Positions 41,048 through 49,821 of a DNA stretch of 64,000 nt are shown in pieces. Position 1 is the stretch's first letter. Each line of letters begins with the position of its first letter. The position numbers were made by a program, and so were the translations under genes. Origin of the DNA: Nocardia sp. BMG111209 (lineage in GTDB: Bacteria; Actinomycetota; Actinomycetes; Mycobacteriales; Mycobacteriaceae); NCBI RefSeq assembly GCF_000381925.1, contig NZ_KB907309.1:1426001-1490000 (forward strand), read 5' to 3'. The notes beneath the pieces are model-generated. The model was not told where the DNA came from, made no database searches, and saw nothing but the letters and a program-made list of their open reading frames with translations.

Positions 41048-42145
41048 TCAGTCCACCCACACCTGTTCGATCGGAGTCCCCGCGCTCGGCGGCGGAGTCG
41101 GAATGCCGCTCGGTGTGCGGGAGAAGCGCGGCGCCGGTGCGTGCTGGACGACGCCTTCGATCTCGATCAGGCTGCCGCGGGCGGTGAGGTGTTCGTTCTC
41201 CTCGGCCTCGGTGAAGGTGAGGATCGGGGTGACGCAGGCGTCGGTGCCGGCGAAGACGGCGGTCCATTCGTCGCGGGTGCGGCTCTTGAACTTCTCCGTG
41301 AACAGTTTCCGCAGCTGGTCCTGGGAGGCGGGGTCGAGTTGGTGGGGCAGGCCCTCCGGGTCGATCTCCAAGCCGCGCAACAGTTCCGCGTAGAACTGGC
41401 CCTCGATCGGGCCGACCGCCATGTAGCCGCCGTCGGAGGTCTCGTAGGTGTCGTAGAACGACATGCCGGTGTCGAGCAGGTTGGTGCCGCGCTCGTCGGA
41501 CCACAGGCCCATGCCGCGCATACCCCAGATCATGTGCGAAAGGGCAAGGGCGCCATCGACCATCGCGGCATCGATCACCTGGCCGCGGCCGGACTTCGCC
41601 CGTTCGACCAGGGCCGCCAGCACACCCATCACGAGGAACATCGACCCACCGCCGAAGTCGCCCACCATGTTCAGCGGCGGCACCGGTCGTTCACCCTTGC
41701 GGCCGATGGCATTCAGCACACCGGTGAGGGAGATGTAGTTGATGTCGTGGCCCGCGCGGTCGGCCAGCGGGCCGGATTGGCCCCAGCCGGTCATCCGGCC
41801 GTACACCAGGCCGGGATTGCGCGCCAGGGTCGTCTCCGGGCCGAGGCCCATGCGCTCGGTGACGCCGGGGCGGAAGCCCTCGATCAGCACATCGGCCTTG
41901 TCGATGAGCGTCAGCACCTTCTCGATCTCGGCCGGATCCTTCAGATTGGCCTCGACGATGGTGCGGCCCCGCCACTGCGGCCGGTCCATGACGCCCGGCA
42001 GCATTCCGGGACGCTGGACCCGCACCACGTCGGCGCCCAGATCGGCCAGCAGCAGCGCCGCGTGCGGACCGGGGCCGATACCGGCCAGTTCGACAATCCT
42101 GATGCCCGCCAGCGGTCCCTGTTTCGCGGTGGATGGAGTGCTCAC
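41048..42145 (-). CDS. mcr: Alpha-methylacyl-CoA racemase (CaiB/BaiF family)
   Basis: A 365-residue family III CoA-transferase-fold enzyme. The catalytic residues known for the M. tuberculosis racemase (H126, D156, E241) are present with a constant offset of seven: H133 in AGHDINYI, D163 in VGDFGGGS and E248 in PIEGQFYAE. This points to racemisation of 2-methyl-branched acyl-CoAs rather than CoA transfer. It acts in branched-chain fatty-acid and methyl-branched lipid metabolism. The gene following in the same direction encodes an amidohydrolase upstream. Confidence 0.9.
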   Translation of the reverse strand: MSTPSTAKQGPLAGIRIVELAGIGPGPHAALLLADLGADVVRVQRPGMLPGVMDRPQWRGRTIVEANLKDPAEIEKVLTLIDKADVLIEGFRPGVTERMGLGPETTLARNPGLVYGRMTGWGQSGPLADRAGHDINYISLTGVLNAIGRKGERPVPPLNMVGDFGGGSMFLVMGVLAALVERAKSGRGQVIDAAMVDGALALSHMIWGMRGMGLWSDERGTNLLDTGMSFYDTYETSDGGYMAVGPIEGQFYAELLRGLEIDPEGLPHQLDPASQDQLRKLFTEKFKSRTRDEWTAVFAGTDACVTPILTFTEAEENEHLTARGSLIEIEGVVQHAPAPRFSRTPSGIPTPPPSAGTPIEQVWVD

Positions 42146-42240
42146 GACCTACCTCGGTTCGTCCTCGATGCCTACGTCCGGACCATAACGGACTGTTGGC
42201 ATCCGGACAACAAGCCGGTCCGCCGGTCGGGACCGTGACG

Positions 42241-43104
42241 TTACTCGATGATCGGCAGCGGCCGGGTGTCGTCACCGGAGGGCAGTTCGTCGCGGTGCAG
42301 GCGGAGGGTGGACGGGCCGACGGCCGGTAGCGGCCGGGTGGTGGTGGCCGGGTCGGTGGGCACCGCCTTGACCGGCAGACCATAGAAGGCGCGGGCGTTG
42401 TCGTCCAGCACCCGGTACATATCGGTGCCGATGGTGTCGGCGATCAGGCCGATATCGGAGTCGCGGAAGGCGCGGCCGGTGCGGATGCCGGGCAGGTCGG
42501 TGCCGAACATCAGCGCCCGCGGGCTGACCGCGTGGATGCGGCGCAGCGCGCGGGGGACGTTCATCGCCACCCGGCCGAAGCCGGACGCCTTCACCTTGGC
42601 GCCGCGATCCACCAGATTCAGCAGGTAGGGCAGGCATTCGTCGGACATGCCCAGGTGGTCCACCGACAGCGCGGGCAGCTTGCTGATCACCGGTTGCAGC
42701 GAGCCCAGGGTGGATCCGTCGATGTAGAGCTCGACATGCCAGCGGACCAGGTCCCAGGCGCGGCGCGCCTGCTGGGTCAGGGTGACGATATCGCCGGCGG
42801 CGCGTTTCAGGTTGAATCGCAGCGCCCGCACGCCGTGGCGGTGCAGTTCCAGGATCTGCTCGTCGGTGGTGTCGGGGTGCAGATTGGTCACCCCGACCCA
42901 GCCCGGCCCGAGCTCGGTCAGCGCCGCCCGCAGGAAGCTCTGATCGGTGCCCTGGAACGAACCGCTGACCACCGCACCACCGTCGACATCGAAGTGCGCC
43001 ATGCGCTTTCGATAGTCGGCGATGGTGTAGGGCGGCGGCAGGTAGCCCTCGTTCACGACCAACGGGAACCGCGGGTCGACGATGTGGAAATGGGCATCGA
43101 ACAC
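42241..43104 (-). CDS. Amidohydrolase-2 family protein
   Basis: A 287-residue TIM-barrel hydrolase. The metal-binding start FDAHFHIVDPRFP, a barrel histidine in LSVDHLGMS and the C-terminal aspartate in MFGTDLPGI correspond to the amidohydrolase-2 family (decarboxylases and lactonases). The substrate is not predictable from the sequence. It lies 95 bases upstream of the racemase gene in the same direction, and may be cotranscribed. Confidence 0.75.
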   Translation of the reverse strand: MFDAHFHIVDPRFPLVVNEGYLPPPYTIADYRKRMAHFDVDGGAVVSGSFQGTDQSFLRAALTELGPGWVGVTNLHPDTTDEQILELHRHGVRALRFNLKRAAGDIVTLTQQARRAWDLVRWHVELYIDGSTLGSLQPVISKLPALSVDHLGMSDECLPYLLNLVDRGAKVKASGFGRVAMNVPRALRRIHAVSPRALMFGTDLPGIRTGRAFRDSDIGLIADTIGTDMYRVLDDNARAFYGLPVKAVPTDPATTTRPLPAVGPSTLRLHRDELPSGDDTRPLPIIE

Positions 43105-43189
43105 GTGATCAGCATGCCTCGAGACGGGGACGGATGGGGATCCGGGCGACTCGCCGGGGGGATGCCGGACGACTATCGATATCCGGTGA

Positions 43190-44593
43190 TCAGCGCTTGT
43201 GCGGTTCGCTCGCCGCGAGCATTTCGTCTCGTTCGACGACCTTCACCCGCTCGCGGCCCTGCGGTTCGCCGAGGGCGCGTTCGTGGGCGTCGAGGCGGTA
43301 CCAACCGGCCCAGGTGGTGAACGGGATGCCCTTGCTCTCCAGCCAGCCGGTCACCGCGTCCGGTTCCGGTTCCGGGGCGGGGGTGAAATTCGGGGCGTCG
43401 TCGAGCAGGCAGGCGATGGTCTCGTTCGCGTCGCCCTTGGTGTGACCGATCAGGCCGACCGGGCCGCGCTTGATCCAGCCGGTGACATAGGTGCCGGGCA
43501 GGTAGCGGCCGTCGCCGTCGGCGTGCTCGTCGGCCAGCACCCGGCCGGCCTCGTTCGGGACGGTGCCCGCCTGGTCGTCGAACGGCAGCTGGGCGATGTT
43601 CTGCGACAGGTAGCCGACGGCGCGGTAGACCGCCTGCACGTCCCAGGTGTTGAACTCGCCGGTGCCCTTCACGTTGCCGGTGCCGTCGAGCGCGGTGCGT
43701 TCGGTGCGCAGGCCCGCGACCTTGCCGTGCTCGTCGCCGAGGATCTCCGCGGGGCTCTCGAAGAAGTGCAGGAACAACTTGTGCGGGCGAGCGCCGACGT
43801 CGCGGATGGCCCACTGCTCGAGGGTGTTGCAGACCATATCGGCCTGCTTCGAATGCCGGCGCGCGGCTTCCGAACCCTCGTCGTAGTCGATGTCCTCCGG
43901 GTCGACGATGACCTCGATATTGGGAGAGTGGTCCAGTTCCCGCAGCTCGAGCGGGGTGAACTTGGCCTGCGCGGGACCGCGGCGGCCGAATACGTGGACC
44001 TCGAGGGCCTTGTTGGCGCGCAGGCCCGCGTAGACGTTCGGCGGGATCTCCGTCGGGAGCAGTTCGTCACCGGTCTTGGCGAGGACGCGCGCGACGTCGA
44101 GGGCGACGTTGCCGACGCCGAGGACGGCGACCTTCTCGGCCTCCAGGGGCCAGCTGCGGGGGACGTCGGGGTGGCCGTCGTACCAGGAGACGAAATCCGC
44201 GGCGCCGAAGGAGCCCTCCAGATCGATGCCCTGGATCGGGAGGGCGCGGTCGGCGTTGGCGCCGGTGGAGAAGATGACCGCGTCGTAGAACCTGCGCAGA
44301 TCCTCGAGGGTGATGTCGCTGCCGTAGTCGATGTTGCCGAGCAGGCGGACCTGCGGCTTGTCGAGAACCTTGTGCAGCGCGGTGACGATGCCCTTGATCC
44401 GCGGATGGTCCGGCGCGACGCCGTAGCGGATCAGGCCGAACGGTGCGGGCATCCGCTCGTACAGATCGATGCTCACCTCGGCATCGGACTTCATCAAGGC
44501 GTCGGCGGCATAGATGCCCGCCGGTCCGGCACCCACGATGGCGATGCGCAACGGGCGATCCGCACTCTGTCGATCGGCGCTGTGTTCGGTCAT
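43190..44593 (-). CDS. fprA: Ferredoxin/adrenodoxin-type NADPH oxidoreductase FprA
   Basis: A 467-residue flavoprotein. The FAD-binding motif GAGPAGIYAA is near residue 20, the NADP-binding motif LGVGNVALDVAR near 160, then FGRRGPAQAKFT, and GWIKRGPVGLIGHTK for the second FAD contact. This is the adrenodoxin-reductase-like FprA, which passes electrons from NADPH to ferredoxins. ATG 44593 was chosen over the upstream GTG 44605. An IdeR-like box is centred about 57 bases upstream, suggesting iron control. Confidence 0.9.
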   Translation of the reverse strand: MTEHSADRQSADRPLRIAIVGAGPAGIYAADALMKSDAEVSIDLYERMPAPFGLIRYGVAPDHPRIKGIVTALHKVLDKPQVRLLGNIDYGSDITLEDLRRFYDAVIFSTGANADRALPIQGIDLEGSFGAADFVSWYDGHPDVPRSWPLEAEKVAVLGVGNVALDVARVLAKTGDELLPTEIPPNVYAGLRANKALEVHVFGRRGPAQAKFTPLELRELDHSPNIEVIVDPEDIDYDEGSEAARRHSKQADMVCNTLEQWAIRDVGARPHKLFLHFFESPAEILGDEHGKVAGLRTERTALDGTGNVKGTGEFNTWDVQAVYRAVGYLSQNIAQLPFDDQAGTVPNEAGRVLADEHADGDGRYLPGTYVTGWIKRGPVGLIGHTKGDANETIACLLDDAPNFTPAPEPEPDAVTGWLESKGIPFTTWAGWYRLDAHERALGEPQGRERVKVVERDEMLAASEPHKR

Positions 44594-44640
44594 TCTCAGG
44601 CGCACCCTCTGGTTGGAAACTCTGGTCTCAGCCGTCTTTC

Positions 44641-44659
44641 TTAGCTTAGGCTAAGTTGA
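44641..44659. promoter_or_regulatory. IdeR-like iron box upstream of fprA
   Basis: TTAGCTTAGGCTAAGTTGA matches the mycobacterial IdeR consensus TTAGGTTAGGCTAACCTAA at 15 of 19 positions, with the core TTAGGCTAA intact. It lies 48 bases upstream of the fprA start codon, consistent with iron-dependent repression. Confidence 0.6.
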
Positions 44660-44858
44660 CGCTCGGACGGGCTCCCCCCGGCGTCCCCGACATCCCATCG
44701 ATGCTGCATCGTTGCTGCAAGGATCCGGTTGGCGCCGCGGCGGCCGCCAGTTCCCGAAGATTCTATCGGTGACGGCTATCGCCTCCGTTCCCCCGCCCCC
44801 GGCGGGAAATGCCGGGCGTGACTCCCGACACACCGGGCGACCAGGGATGATCAATGCC

Positions 44859-45290
44859 ATGACCACGCCCGACGAGGAACCCGTCGTCATCGATCAGCGG
44901 GAAAAGACCCGGTCCGCCCTGCCTTTCCTGGCGGCCTTCGCGATCGCCCTGGTGGTGCTCGTGGCCGTGGTGGTCCTCGAGGCGACCCGGCCCGCCGAGA
45001 GAAACCTCACAGATTCCGACAAGATGGCCACCGCGGTGCGCGATTACGCCGACGCCTGGAACGCCGCCGATCCCGCGAAGCTGACCGCGGCGGCCTGTGC
45101 CGGATTCGATCCGGCGCGTTCGCCGCTCGCCGCCGCCGCGGGGAAGAAGGTCGATCTCGTCCGGCTCGCCGATCCGAGTATCGACGGCGATCACGGCAAG
45201 GTGACCGTGACCGGTTCGGTGGACGGGAAGGAGTCGTCGGGCACCTGGTCGCTGACCCGCTCCGGCGGGGTCTGGCGCGTGTGCGATTGA
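44859..45290 (+). CDS. Membrane-anchored Rv0361-like protein
   Basis: A 143-residue protein. One TM helix (LPFLAAFAIALVVLVAVVVL, about residues 20-40) precedes an exported domain with an NTF2-like pattern (VRDYADAWNAADPAKLTAAA, then VTVTGSVDGKESSGTWSLTR). It resembles Rv0361-type and Mce-associated membrane proteins. The start could be ATG 44847 or ATG 44859; the latter has the better-placed AGGGATGA. It is divergent from fprA. Confidence 0.6.
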   Translation: MTTPDEEPVVIDQREKTRSALPFLAAFAIALVVLVAVVVLEATRPAERNLTDSDKMATAVRDYADAWNAADPAKLTAAACAGFDPARSPLAAAAGKKVDLVRLADPSIDGDHGKVTVTGSVDGKESSGTWSLTRSGGVWRVCD

Positions 45291-45340
45291 GGCCGTCGGA
45301 GTTTGACAGGCAACCCGATCACCGGGCAATCTCTTTGCAG

Positions 45341-45465
45341 GTCATGAGTACCAGCGTCAAGCCCCGGCTCGCTGGTCGGCAACCCTCTTTCGCGGCGGGG
45401 TGCTCCGGGTGACGACCTGGCCGCGCACCGGCTCCCGGTGCGGCAAGTGCGGATTCTCGAGGAGG
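45341..45465 (+). ncRNA. SAM-IV riboswitch
   Basis: The run AGTACCAGCGTCAAGCCCCG (45347-45366), then GCTGGTCGGCAACCCTC (45371-45387), GCGGCGGGGTG (45392-45402) and CCGGGTGACGACC (45405-45417), has the conserved core order of the SAM-IV class. Pairings such as CCAGC/GCTGG and CCCC/GGGG are intact. SAM-IV aptamers occur mainly in Actinobacteria upstream of metZ and related sulphur genes and repress when S-adenosylmethionine is high. It precedes the rhodanese-metZ operon. Confidence 0.85.
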
Positions 45466-45473
45466 TTCGACAG

Positions 45474-45896
45474 ATGAGCTACGCAGGCGATATCACCCCA
45501 CTGCAGGCGTGGGAATTGTTGCGGGACAACCCGGATGCGGTGCTGGTGGATGTGCGCACCGAGGCCGAGTGGCGGTTCGTCGGGGTGCCCGACACCGCCT
45601 CGATCGACCGGCCGACGGCGCTGATCGAATGGGTCGATCTCGGTGGCGCGCGCAACGAGGCCTTCGTCGATCAGCTGAAGCAGGCGCTCGCCGGGCGCGC
45701 CGAGGGCAGCGATGCCCCGGTCGTCTTCCTCTGCCGTTCCGGTCAGCGGTCGATCGGCGCGGCGACGGCGGCCACCGCGGCCGGCTTCGCCCCGTCCTAC
45801 AACGTGCTCGAGGGTTTCGAGGGCGCGCTGGACGAGCAGGCCCATCGTGGCGCCGCCGGCTGGCGGGCGCATGGACTGCCGTGGCGGCAGTCGTGA
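45474..45896 (+). CDS. Rhodanese-like sulfurtransferase
   Basis: A 140-residue single-domain rhodanese with active-site C87 in VVFLCRSGQRSIGAA and DVRTEAEWRFVGVPD at residues 26-40. It moves sulfane sulphur to a thiophilic acceptor. It lies directly upstream of metZ, 28 bases apart, under the same SAM-IV riboswitch, as the corresponding gene pair in M. tuberculosis (Rv0390-Rv0391). It may supply sulphur to the MetZ reaction; that is inference. Confidence 0.85.
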   Translation: MSYAGDITPLQAWELLRDNPDAVLVDVRTEAEWRFVGVPDTASIDRPTALIEWVDLGGARNEAFVDQLKQALAGRAEGSDAPVVFLCRSGQRSIGAATAATAAGFAPSYNVLEGFEGALDEQAHRGAAGWRAHGLPWRQS

Positions 45897-45924
45897 TCGC
45901 GGCGGAAACCGAAGGGAGACAGGC

Positions 45925-47139
45925 ATGATCACGGGTGGAGCGTTCGAGAAGCCGTTGCCCTCGGGTGTCGGCCCGGCGACGCTGGGAGTCCGGGGTGGAC
46001 TGCGGCGCTCCGGTTTCGAGGAGACCTCCGAGGCGCTGTATCTGTCGTCCGGATTCGTCTACGAGAGCGCCGAGGCGGCCGAGGCCGCGTTCACCGGCGA
46101 CGTCGAGCACTTCGTCTACTCCCGCTACGGCAATCCGACGGTCGCGATGTTCGAGGAGCGGCTGCGCCTGCTCGAGGGCGCCGAGGCCTGTTTCGCCACC
46201 GCCAGCGGCATGTCGGCGGTGTTCACCGCACTGGCCGCGCTGCTCGCCGCGGGCGATCGGCTGGTGGCCGCGCGCAGCCTGTTCGGCTCCTGTTTCGTGG
46301 TGTGCAACGAGATCCTGCCGCGCTGGGGTGTGGAGACCGTCTTCGTCGACGGTGAGGATCTGGACCAGTGGGAGCAGGCGCTGTCGGTGCCGACCACCGC
46401 GGTGTTCTTCGAGACCCCGTCCAATCCGATGCAGACCCTGGTCGATGTGCGCCGGGTCACCGAACTGTCGCACGCCGCGGGCGCGAAGGTGGTGCTGGAC
46501 AACGTCTTCGCGACCCCGCTGTTGCAGCGCAGCCTGCCGCTGGGTGCGGATGTGGTGGTGTACTCCGGCACCAAGCACATCGACGGTCAGGGCCGGGTGC
46601 TCGGCGGGGCCATCCTCGGTGCGAAGGACTACATCGACGGCCCGGTCAAGAACCTCATGCGGCACACCGGTCCGGCGCTGAGCCCCTTCAACGCGTGGAC
46701 GCTGCTCAAGGGCCTGGAGACGATGCCGCTGCGCGTGATGCAGTCGGCCACCTCGGCGCTGCGGATCGCGGAGTTCCTGGAACAGCATCCGGCCGTGTCC
46801 TGGACGAAATACCCGTTCCTGCAGTCACATCCGCAGTACGATCTGGCGCGCAGTCAGATGAGCGGCGGCGGTACGGTCGTCACCTTCGAACTGGCGGCCA
46901 ATCCGGACGAGGGCAAGAAGCGCGCCTTCGAGGTGCTCAATCGCCTTCGCATCGTGGACATCTCGAACAACCTCGGTGATTCCAAGACCCTCATCACCCA
47001 TCCGGCGACCACCACGCATCGCGCGATGGGTGCGGAAGGCCGTGCGGCCGTGGGGATCACGGACGGCGTGCTGCGGATCTCGGTGGGCCTGGAGGATATC
47101 GACGATCTGCTCGGCGATCTGGATCACGCGCTGGGCTGA
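45925..47139 (+). CDS. metZ: O-succinylhomoserine sulfhydrylase
   Basis: A 404-residue Cys/Met-metabolism PLP enzyme. The PLP lysine is K217 in VYSGTKHIDGQG; SRYGNPTVAMFEERL, ETPSNPMQTLVDV and LDNVFATPLLQ are further family motifs. MetZ converts O-succinylhomoserine and sulphide to homocysteine in methionine synthesis. The GGCHR-type start GGLRRSGFEETSEALYLSSG is typical of MetZ. GGGAG lies upstream of ATG 45925. It is controlled with the rhodanese gene by the SAM-IV riboswitch. Confidence 0.9.
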   Translation: MITGGAFEKPLPSGVGPATLGVRGGLRRSGFEETSEALYLSSGFVYESAEAAEAAFTGDVEHFVYSRYGNPTVAMFEERLRLLEGAEACFATASGMSAVFTALAALLAAGDRLVAARSLFGSCFVVCNEILPRWGVETVFVDGEDLDQWEQALSVPTTAVFFETPSNPMQTLVDVRRVTELSHAAGAKVVLDNVFATPLLQRSLPLGADVVVYSGTKHIDGQGRVLGGAILGAKDYIDGPVKNLMRHTGPALSPFNAWTLLKGLETMPLRVMQSATSALRIAEFLEQHPAVSWTKYPFLQSHPQYDLARSQMSGGGTVVTFELAANPDEGKKRAFEVLNRLRIVDISNNLGDSKTLITHPATTTHRAMGAEGRAAVGITDGVLRISVGLEDIDDLLGDLDHALG

Positions 47140-47147
47140 GCCGGTAC

Positions 47148-47178
47148 CGGTGGCGTTCGCGTCCGGCGGACGCCACCG
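47148..47178. terminator. Bidirectional terminator between metZ and HAD gene
   Basis: CGGTGGCGT (47148-47156) and ACGCCACCG (47170-47178) pair, with CGC/GCG adding inner pairs. It lies in the 45-base gap between convergent genes, so it can serve both. Confidence 0.55.
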
Positions 47179-47184
47179 AATCCC

Positions 47185-47985
47185 TCAGCCGGCGAACGGA
47201 TTCGAGGTGCGGCCGACCAGATCGGCCACCGAATCCAGCACCACCGTGGGGCGGTAGGGGAACTGTTCGAACGAGGCGCGGGTGGAGATGCCCGACATCA
47301 CCAGGATCGTCCGCATCCCCGCCTCCAGCCCGGCGATCACATCGGTGTCCATCCGGTCGCCGATCATCACCGTGGACTGCGAATGAGCGCCGATGCGGCG
47401 CAACGCCGATCGCATCATCAGCGGATTCGGCTTGCCGACGTAGTACGGTTCGCGCCCGGTGGCCCGGGTGATCAGCGCCGCCACCGAACCGGTCGCGGGC
47501 AGCAGGCCCTCGCGCGACGGTCCGGTCGCGTCCGGATTGGTCGCGATGAAGCGGGCGCCGCGGTCGACCAGGCGGATCGCGGTGGTGATGGCCTCGAAGG
47601 AATACGTGCGGGTCTCGCCGAGCACCACATAGTCCGGATCGCTGTCGGTGAGTACGTAGCCGATCTCGTGCAGCGCGGTGGTGAGGCCGGACTCGCCGAC
47701 CACATATGCGGTGCCGCCGGGCCGCTGATCGTCGAGGAAGGTGGCCGTCGCCAGCGCGGAGGTCCAGATCGCCTCCTGGGGAATGTCGAGGCCGGAGTGC
47801 CGCAGCCGGGCCTGCAGATCGCGCGGCGTGCGAATCGAGTTGTTGGTGAGGACCAGGAACGGGACGCCGTTGGCCTGCAGTTCCGCCAGGAACTTGTCGG
47901 CGCCGGGAATCGGATGGTCCTCGTGCACCAGCACGCCGTCCATGTCGGTCAGGTAGGACAGGATCGGTTCGTCGTCTGCCGTCAC
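47185..47985 (-). CDS. HAD-superfamily IIA hydrolase (NagD-like)
   Basis: A 266-residue phosphatase. Motif I is TDMDGVL at about residues 13-19, motif II LVLTNNS, and motifs III/IV GKPNPLM and MIGDRMDTDV. This is the IIA cap subclass with the NagD/PGP-like order, which dephosphorylates small phosphometabolites. GTG 47985 was chosen because the HAD fold begins there; the longer frame runs into a tandem repeat. It faces metZ and is divergent from fgd. Confidence 0.85.
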   Translation of the reverse strand: MTADDEPILSYLTDMDGVLVHEDHPIPGADKFLAELQANGVPFLVLTNNSIRTPRDLQARLRHSGLDIPQEAIWTSALATATFLDDQRPGGTAYVVGESGLTTALHEIGYVLTDSDPDYVVLGETRTYSFEAITTAIRLVDRGARFIATNPDATGPSREGLLPATGSVAALITRATGREPYYVGKPNPLMMRSALRRIGAHSQSTVMIGDRMDTDVIAGLEAGMRTILVMSGISTRASFEQFPYRPTVVLDSVADLVGRTSNPFAG

Positions 47986-48031
47986 CGTTCGATTCTCTGC
48001 CCGCCGCCGCGAGCGCGCGCGGGCGGGGGTG

Positions 48032-48077
48032 GATGGTCTCGGACGCGCAGCGTCGATGGTCTCGGACGCGCAGCGTC
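48032..48077. repeat. Two tandem 23-base units
   Basis: Two identical 23-base copies, 48032-48054 and 48055-48077, lie immediately head to tail; each contains GGTCTCGGACGCGCAGCGTC. They are in the divergent gap between the HAD hydrolase and fgd. They may be regulatory or a replication-slippage duplication. Confidence 0.6.
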
Positions 48078-48227
48078 GGTGGCCTCGACCGACCATCCGC
48101 ACATAACGGACAGGTCGCTGGTTATGGTCGAGGGTGAATCCCGTGCGCGGCGGAATGCGGTGTGACACCGCGACGCTGCACACGGGTGGGTTGCGGCAAC
48201 GACATCGAAGTGGACAGGAGTCCCCGC

Positions 48228-49235
48228 GTGACTGATCTCAAGCTCGGCTACAAGGCGTCGGCGGAACAATTCGGCCCCCGCGAGCTCGTCGAGCTCGGCG
48301 TGGCCGCCGAGGAGCACGGTCTGGACAGTGCCACGGTCAGCGATCACTTCCAGCCGTGGCGGCACAACGGCGGGCACGCACCCTTCTCGCTGTCCTGGAT
48401 GACGGCGGTGGGCGAGCGGACGCAGCGGATCCAGCTGGGCACCTCGGTGCTCACCCCGACCTTCCGGTACAACCCGGCCGTGATCGCGCAGGCGTTCGCG
48501 ACCATGGGCTGCCTGTACCCGGAGCGCATCATGCTGGGCGTGGGCACCGGTGAGGCGCTCAACGAGATCGCGACCGGCTACAAGGGCGACTGGCCGGAGT
48601 TCAAGGAGCGGTTCGCCCGGCTGCGCGAATCCGTGGATCTGATGCGGGCGCTGTGGACCGGCGACCGGGTCGACTTCGACGGCGAGTACTACCACACCGT
48701 CGGCGCCTCCATCTACGACGTGCCGAAGGACGGCATCCCGATCTACGTCGCCGCCGGCGGTCCGCTGGTGGCCAAGTACGCCGGTCGGGCCGGCGACGGA
48801 TTCATCTGCACCTCGGGCAAGGGTATGGACCTGTACACCGAGAAGCTGATGCCCGGCGTCGAGGAGGGTGCGGCGAAGGCCGGCCGGACCCTCGCCGATA
48901 TCGACCGGATGATCGAGATCAAGATCTCCTACGACACCGATCCCGATCTGGCGCTGGAGAACACGCGGTTCTGGGCGCCGCTGTCGCTGACCGCCGAGCA
49001 GAAGCACAGCATCACCGACCCGATCGAGATGGAGGCCGCCGCCGACGCGCTGCCGATCGAGCAGATCGCCAAGCGCTGGATCGTCGCCAGCGATCCGGAC
49101 CGGACGGTCGAGTTGATCAAGCCGTATGTGGACGCGGGCCTGAATCACCTGGTGTTCCACGCCCCCGGTCAGGATCAGCGGCGCTTTCTCGATCTGTTCG
49201 CCCGCGATCTCGCGCCGCGGTTGCGCGCGCTGTAG
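48228..49235 (+). CDS. fgd: F420-dependent glucose-6-phosphate dehydrogenase
   Basis: A 335-residue luciferase-like F420 enzyme. [40 protein letters not shown] with the histidine and tryptophan of the active site, and [14 protein letters not shown] are FGD signatures. It oxidises glucose-6-phosphate while reducing coenzyme F420, feeding F420H2 to other oxidoreductases. GTG 48228 was chosen because VTDLKLGYK is the conserved start. The two F420-type genes that follow leftwards could use its product. Confidence 0.95.
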   Translation: MTDLKLGYKASAEQFGPRELVELGVAAEEHGLDSATVSDHFQPWRHNGGHAPFSLSWMTAVGERTQRIQLGTSVLTPTFRYNPAVIAQAFATMGCLYPERIMLGVGTGEALNEIATGYKGDWPEFKERFARLRESVDLMRALWTGDRVDFDGEYYHTVGASIYDVPKDGIPIYVAAGGPLVAKYAGRAGDGFICTSGKGMDLYTEKLMPGVEEGAAKAGRTLADIDRMIEIKISYDTDPDLALENTRFWAPLSLTAEQKHSITDPIEMEAAADALPIEQIAKRWIVASDPDRTVELIKPYVDAGLNHLVFHAPGQDQRRFLDLFARDLAPRLRAL

Positions 49236-49237
49236 CG

Positions 49238-49274
49238 GATTCCGGTGGTCCGGCACGGCCGGGCCACCGGATTC
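49238..49274. terminator. Terminator-like hairpin between fgd and Ddn-like gene
   Basis: GATTCCGGTGGTCCGG and CCGGGCCACCGGATTC pair with two mismatches around a CACGG loop. It lies between convergent stops and probably serves both genes. Confidence 0.5.
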
Positions 49275-49782
49275 ACAACTGGCGCAGCGCGAACATCCGC
49301 ATGGTGCGGTCGGTGCGGTCGCGATAGGCGTCGTACGCGTCGCTGATCTCGATGAACCGGTCGAAGACCTCCTCGCGCTCGGTCACATCGGTGACGGGAT
49401 CGGCGTGCACCGCCAGGTAGTTCCCGGAGATGGTGACGGTCGCGATCGGATAGGACAGCAGATTGGCCGTCCAGTCCGGATGCCGGTCACCGCCGAAATT
49501 GCTGCCGACCACGTAGAGCACGTCGCCGTCGTGCACGAACAGCAGCGGGGTGGTGTGCTGCTGTCCCGAGTGCCGGCCGGTGGTGGTGAGCAGCAGGATC
49601 GGCGCGCCGATCGGGCCCAGCAGGGTGTAACGTCCGGCGCTGCGCTCCAACACTTTCCGGTCGAGTGGGGTGAGGACCTTGACGACCGCGGACCCGGCCT
49701 TGGTCGCCGCGATCGGACTCGCCAGCCGGGCCAGCACATTCGTTCGCGAGCCCCAGGTCCGGTCGGGAAATTGTCCTGCCAT
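49273..49782 (-). CDS. Deazaflavin (F420)-dependent nitroreductase-family oxidoreductase
   Basis: A 169-residue split-beta-barrel protein of the Ddn family: APILLLTTTGRHSGQQHTTP, LLFVHDGDVLYVVGSNFGG, HPDWTANLLSYPIATVTISG. These bind F420H2 and reduce quinones or nitro compounds. The ATG at 49782 begins MAGQFPDRTWGSR. Placement beside fgd supports an F420 link. The natural substrate is unknown. Confidence 0.85.
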   Translation of the reverse strand: MAGQFPDRTWGSRTNVLARLASPIAATKAGSAVVKVLTPLDRKVLERSAGRYTLLGPIGAPILLLTTTGRHSGQQHTTPLLFVHDGDVLYVVGSNFGGDRHPDWTANLLSYPIATVTISGNYLAVHADPVTDVTEREEVFDRFIEISDAYDAYRDRTDRTMRMFALRQL

Positions 49783-49821
49783 GTGTGCCGATCCTAGCGT
49801 GACGTCCGGACCCGGCTCACA

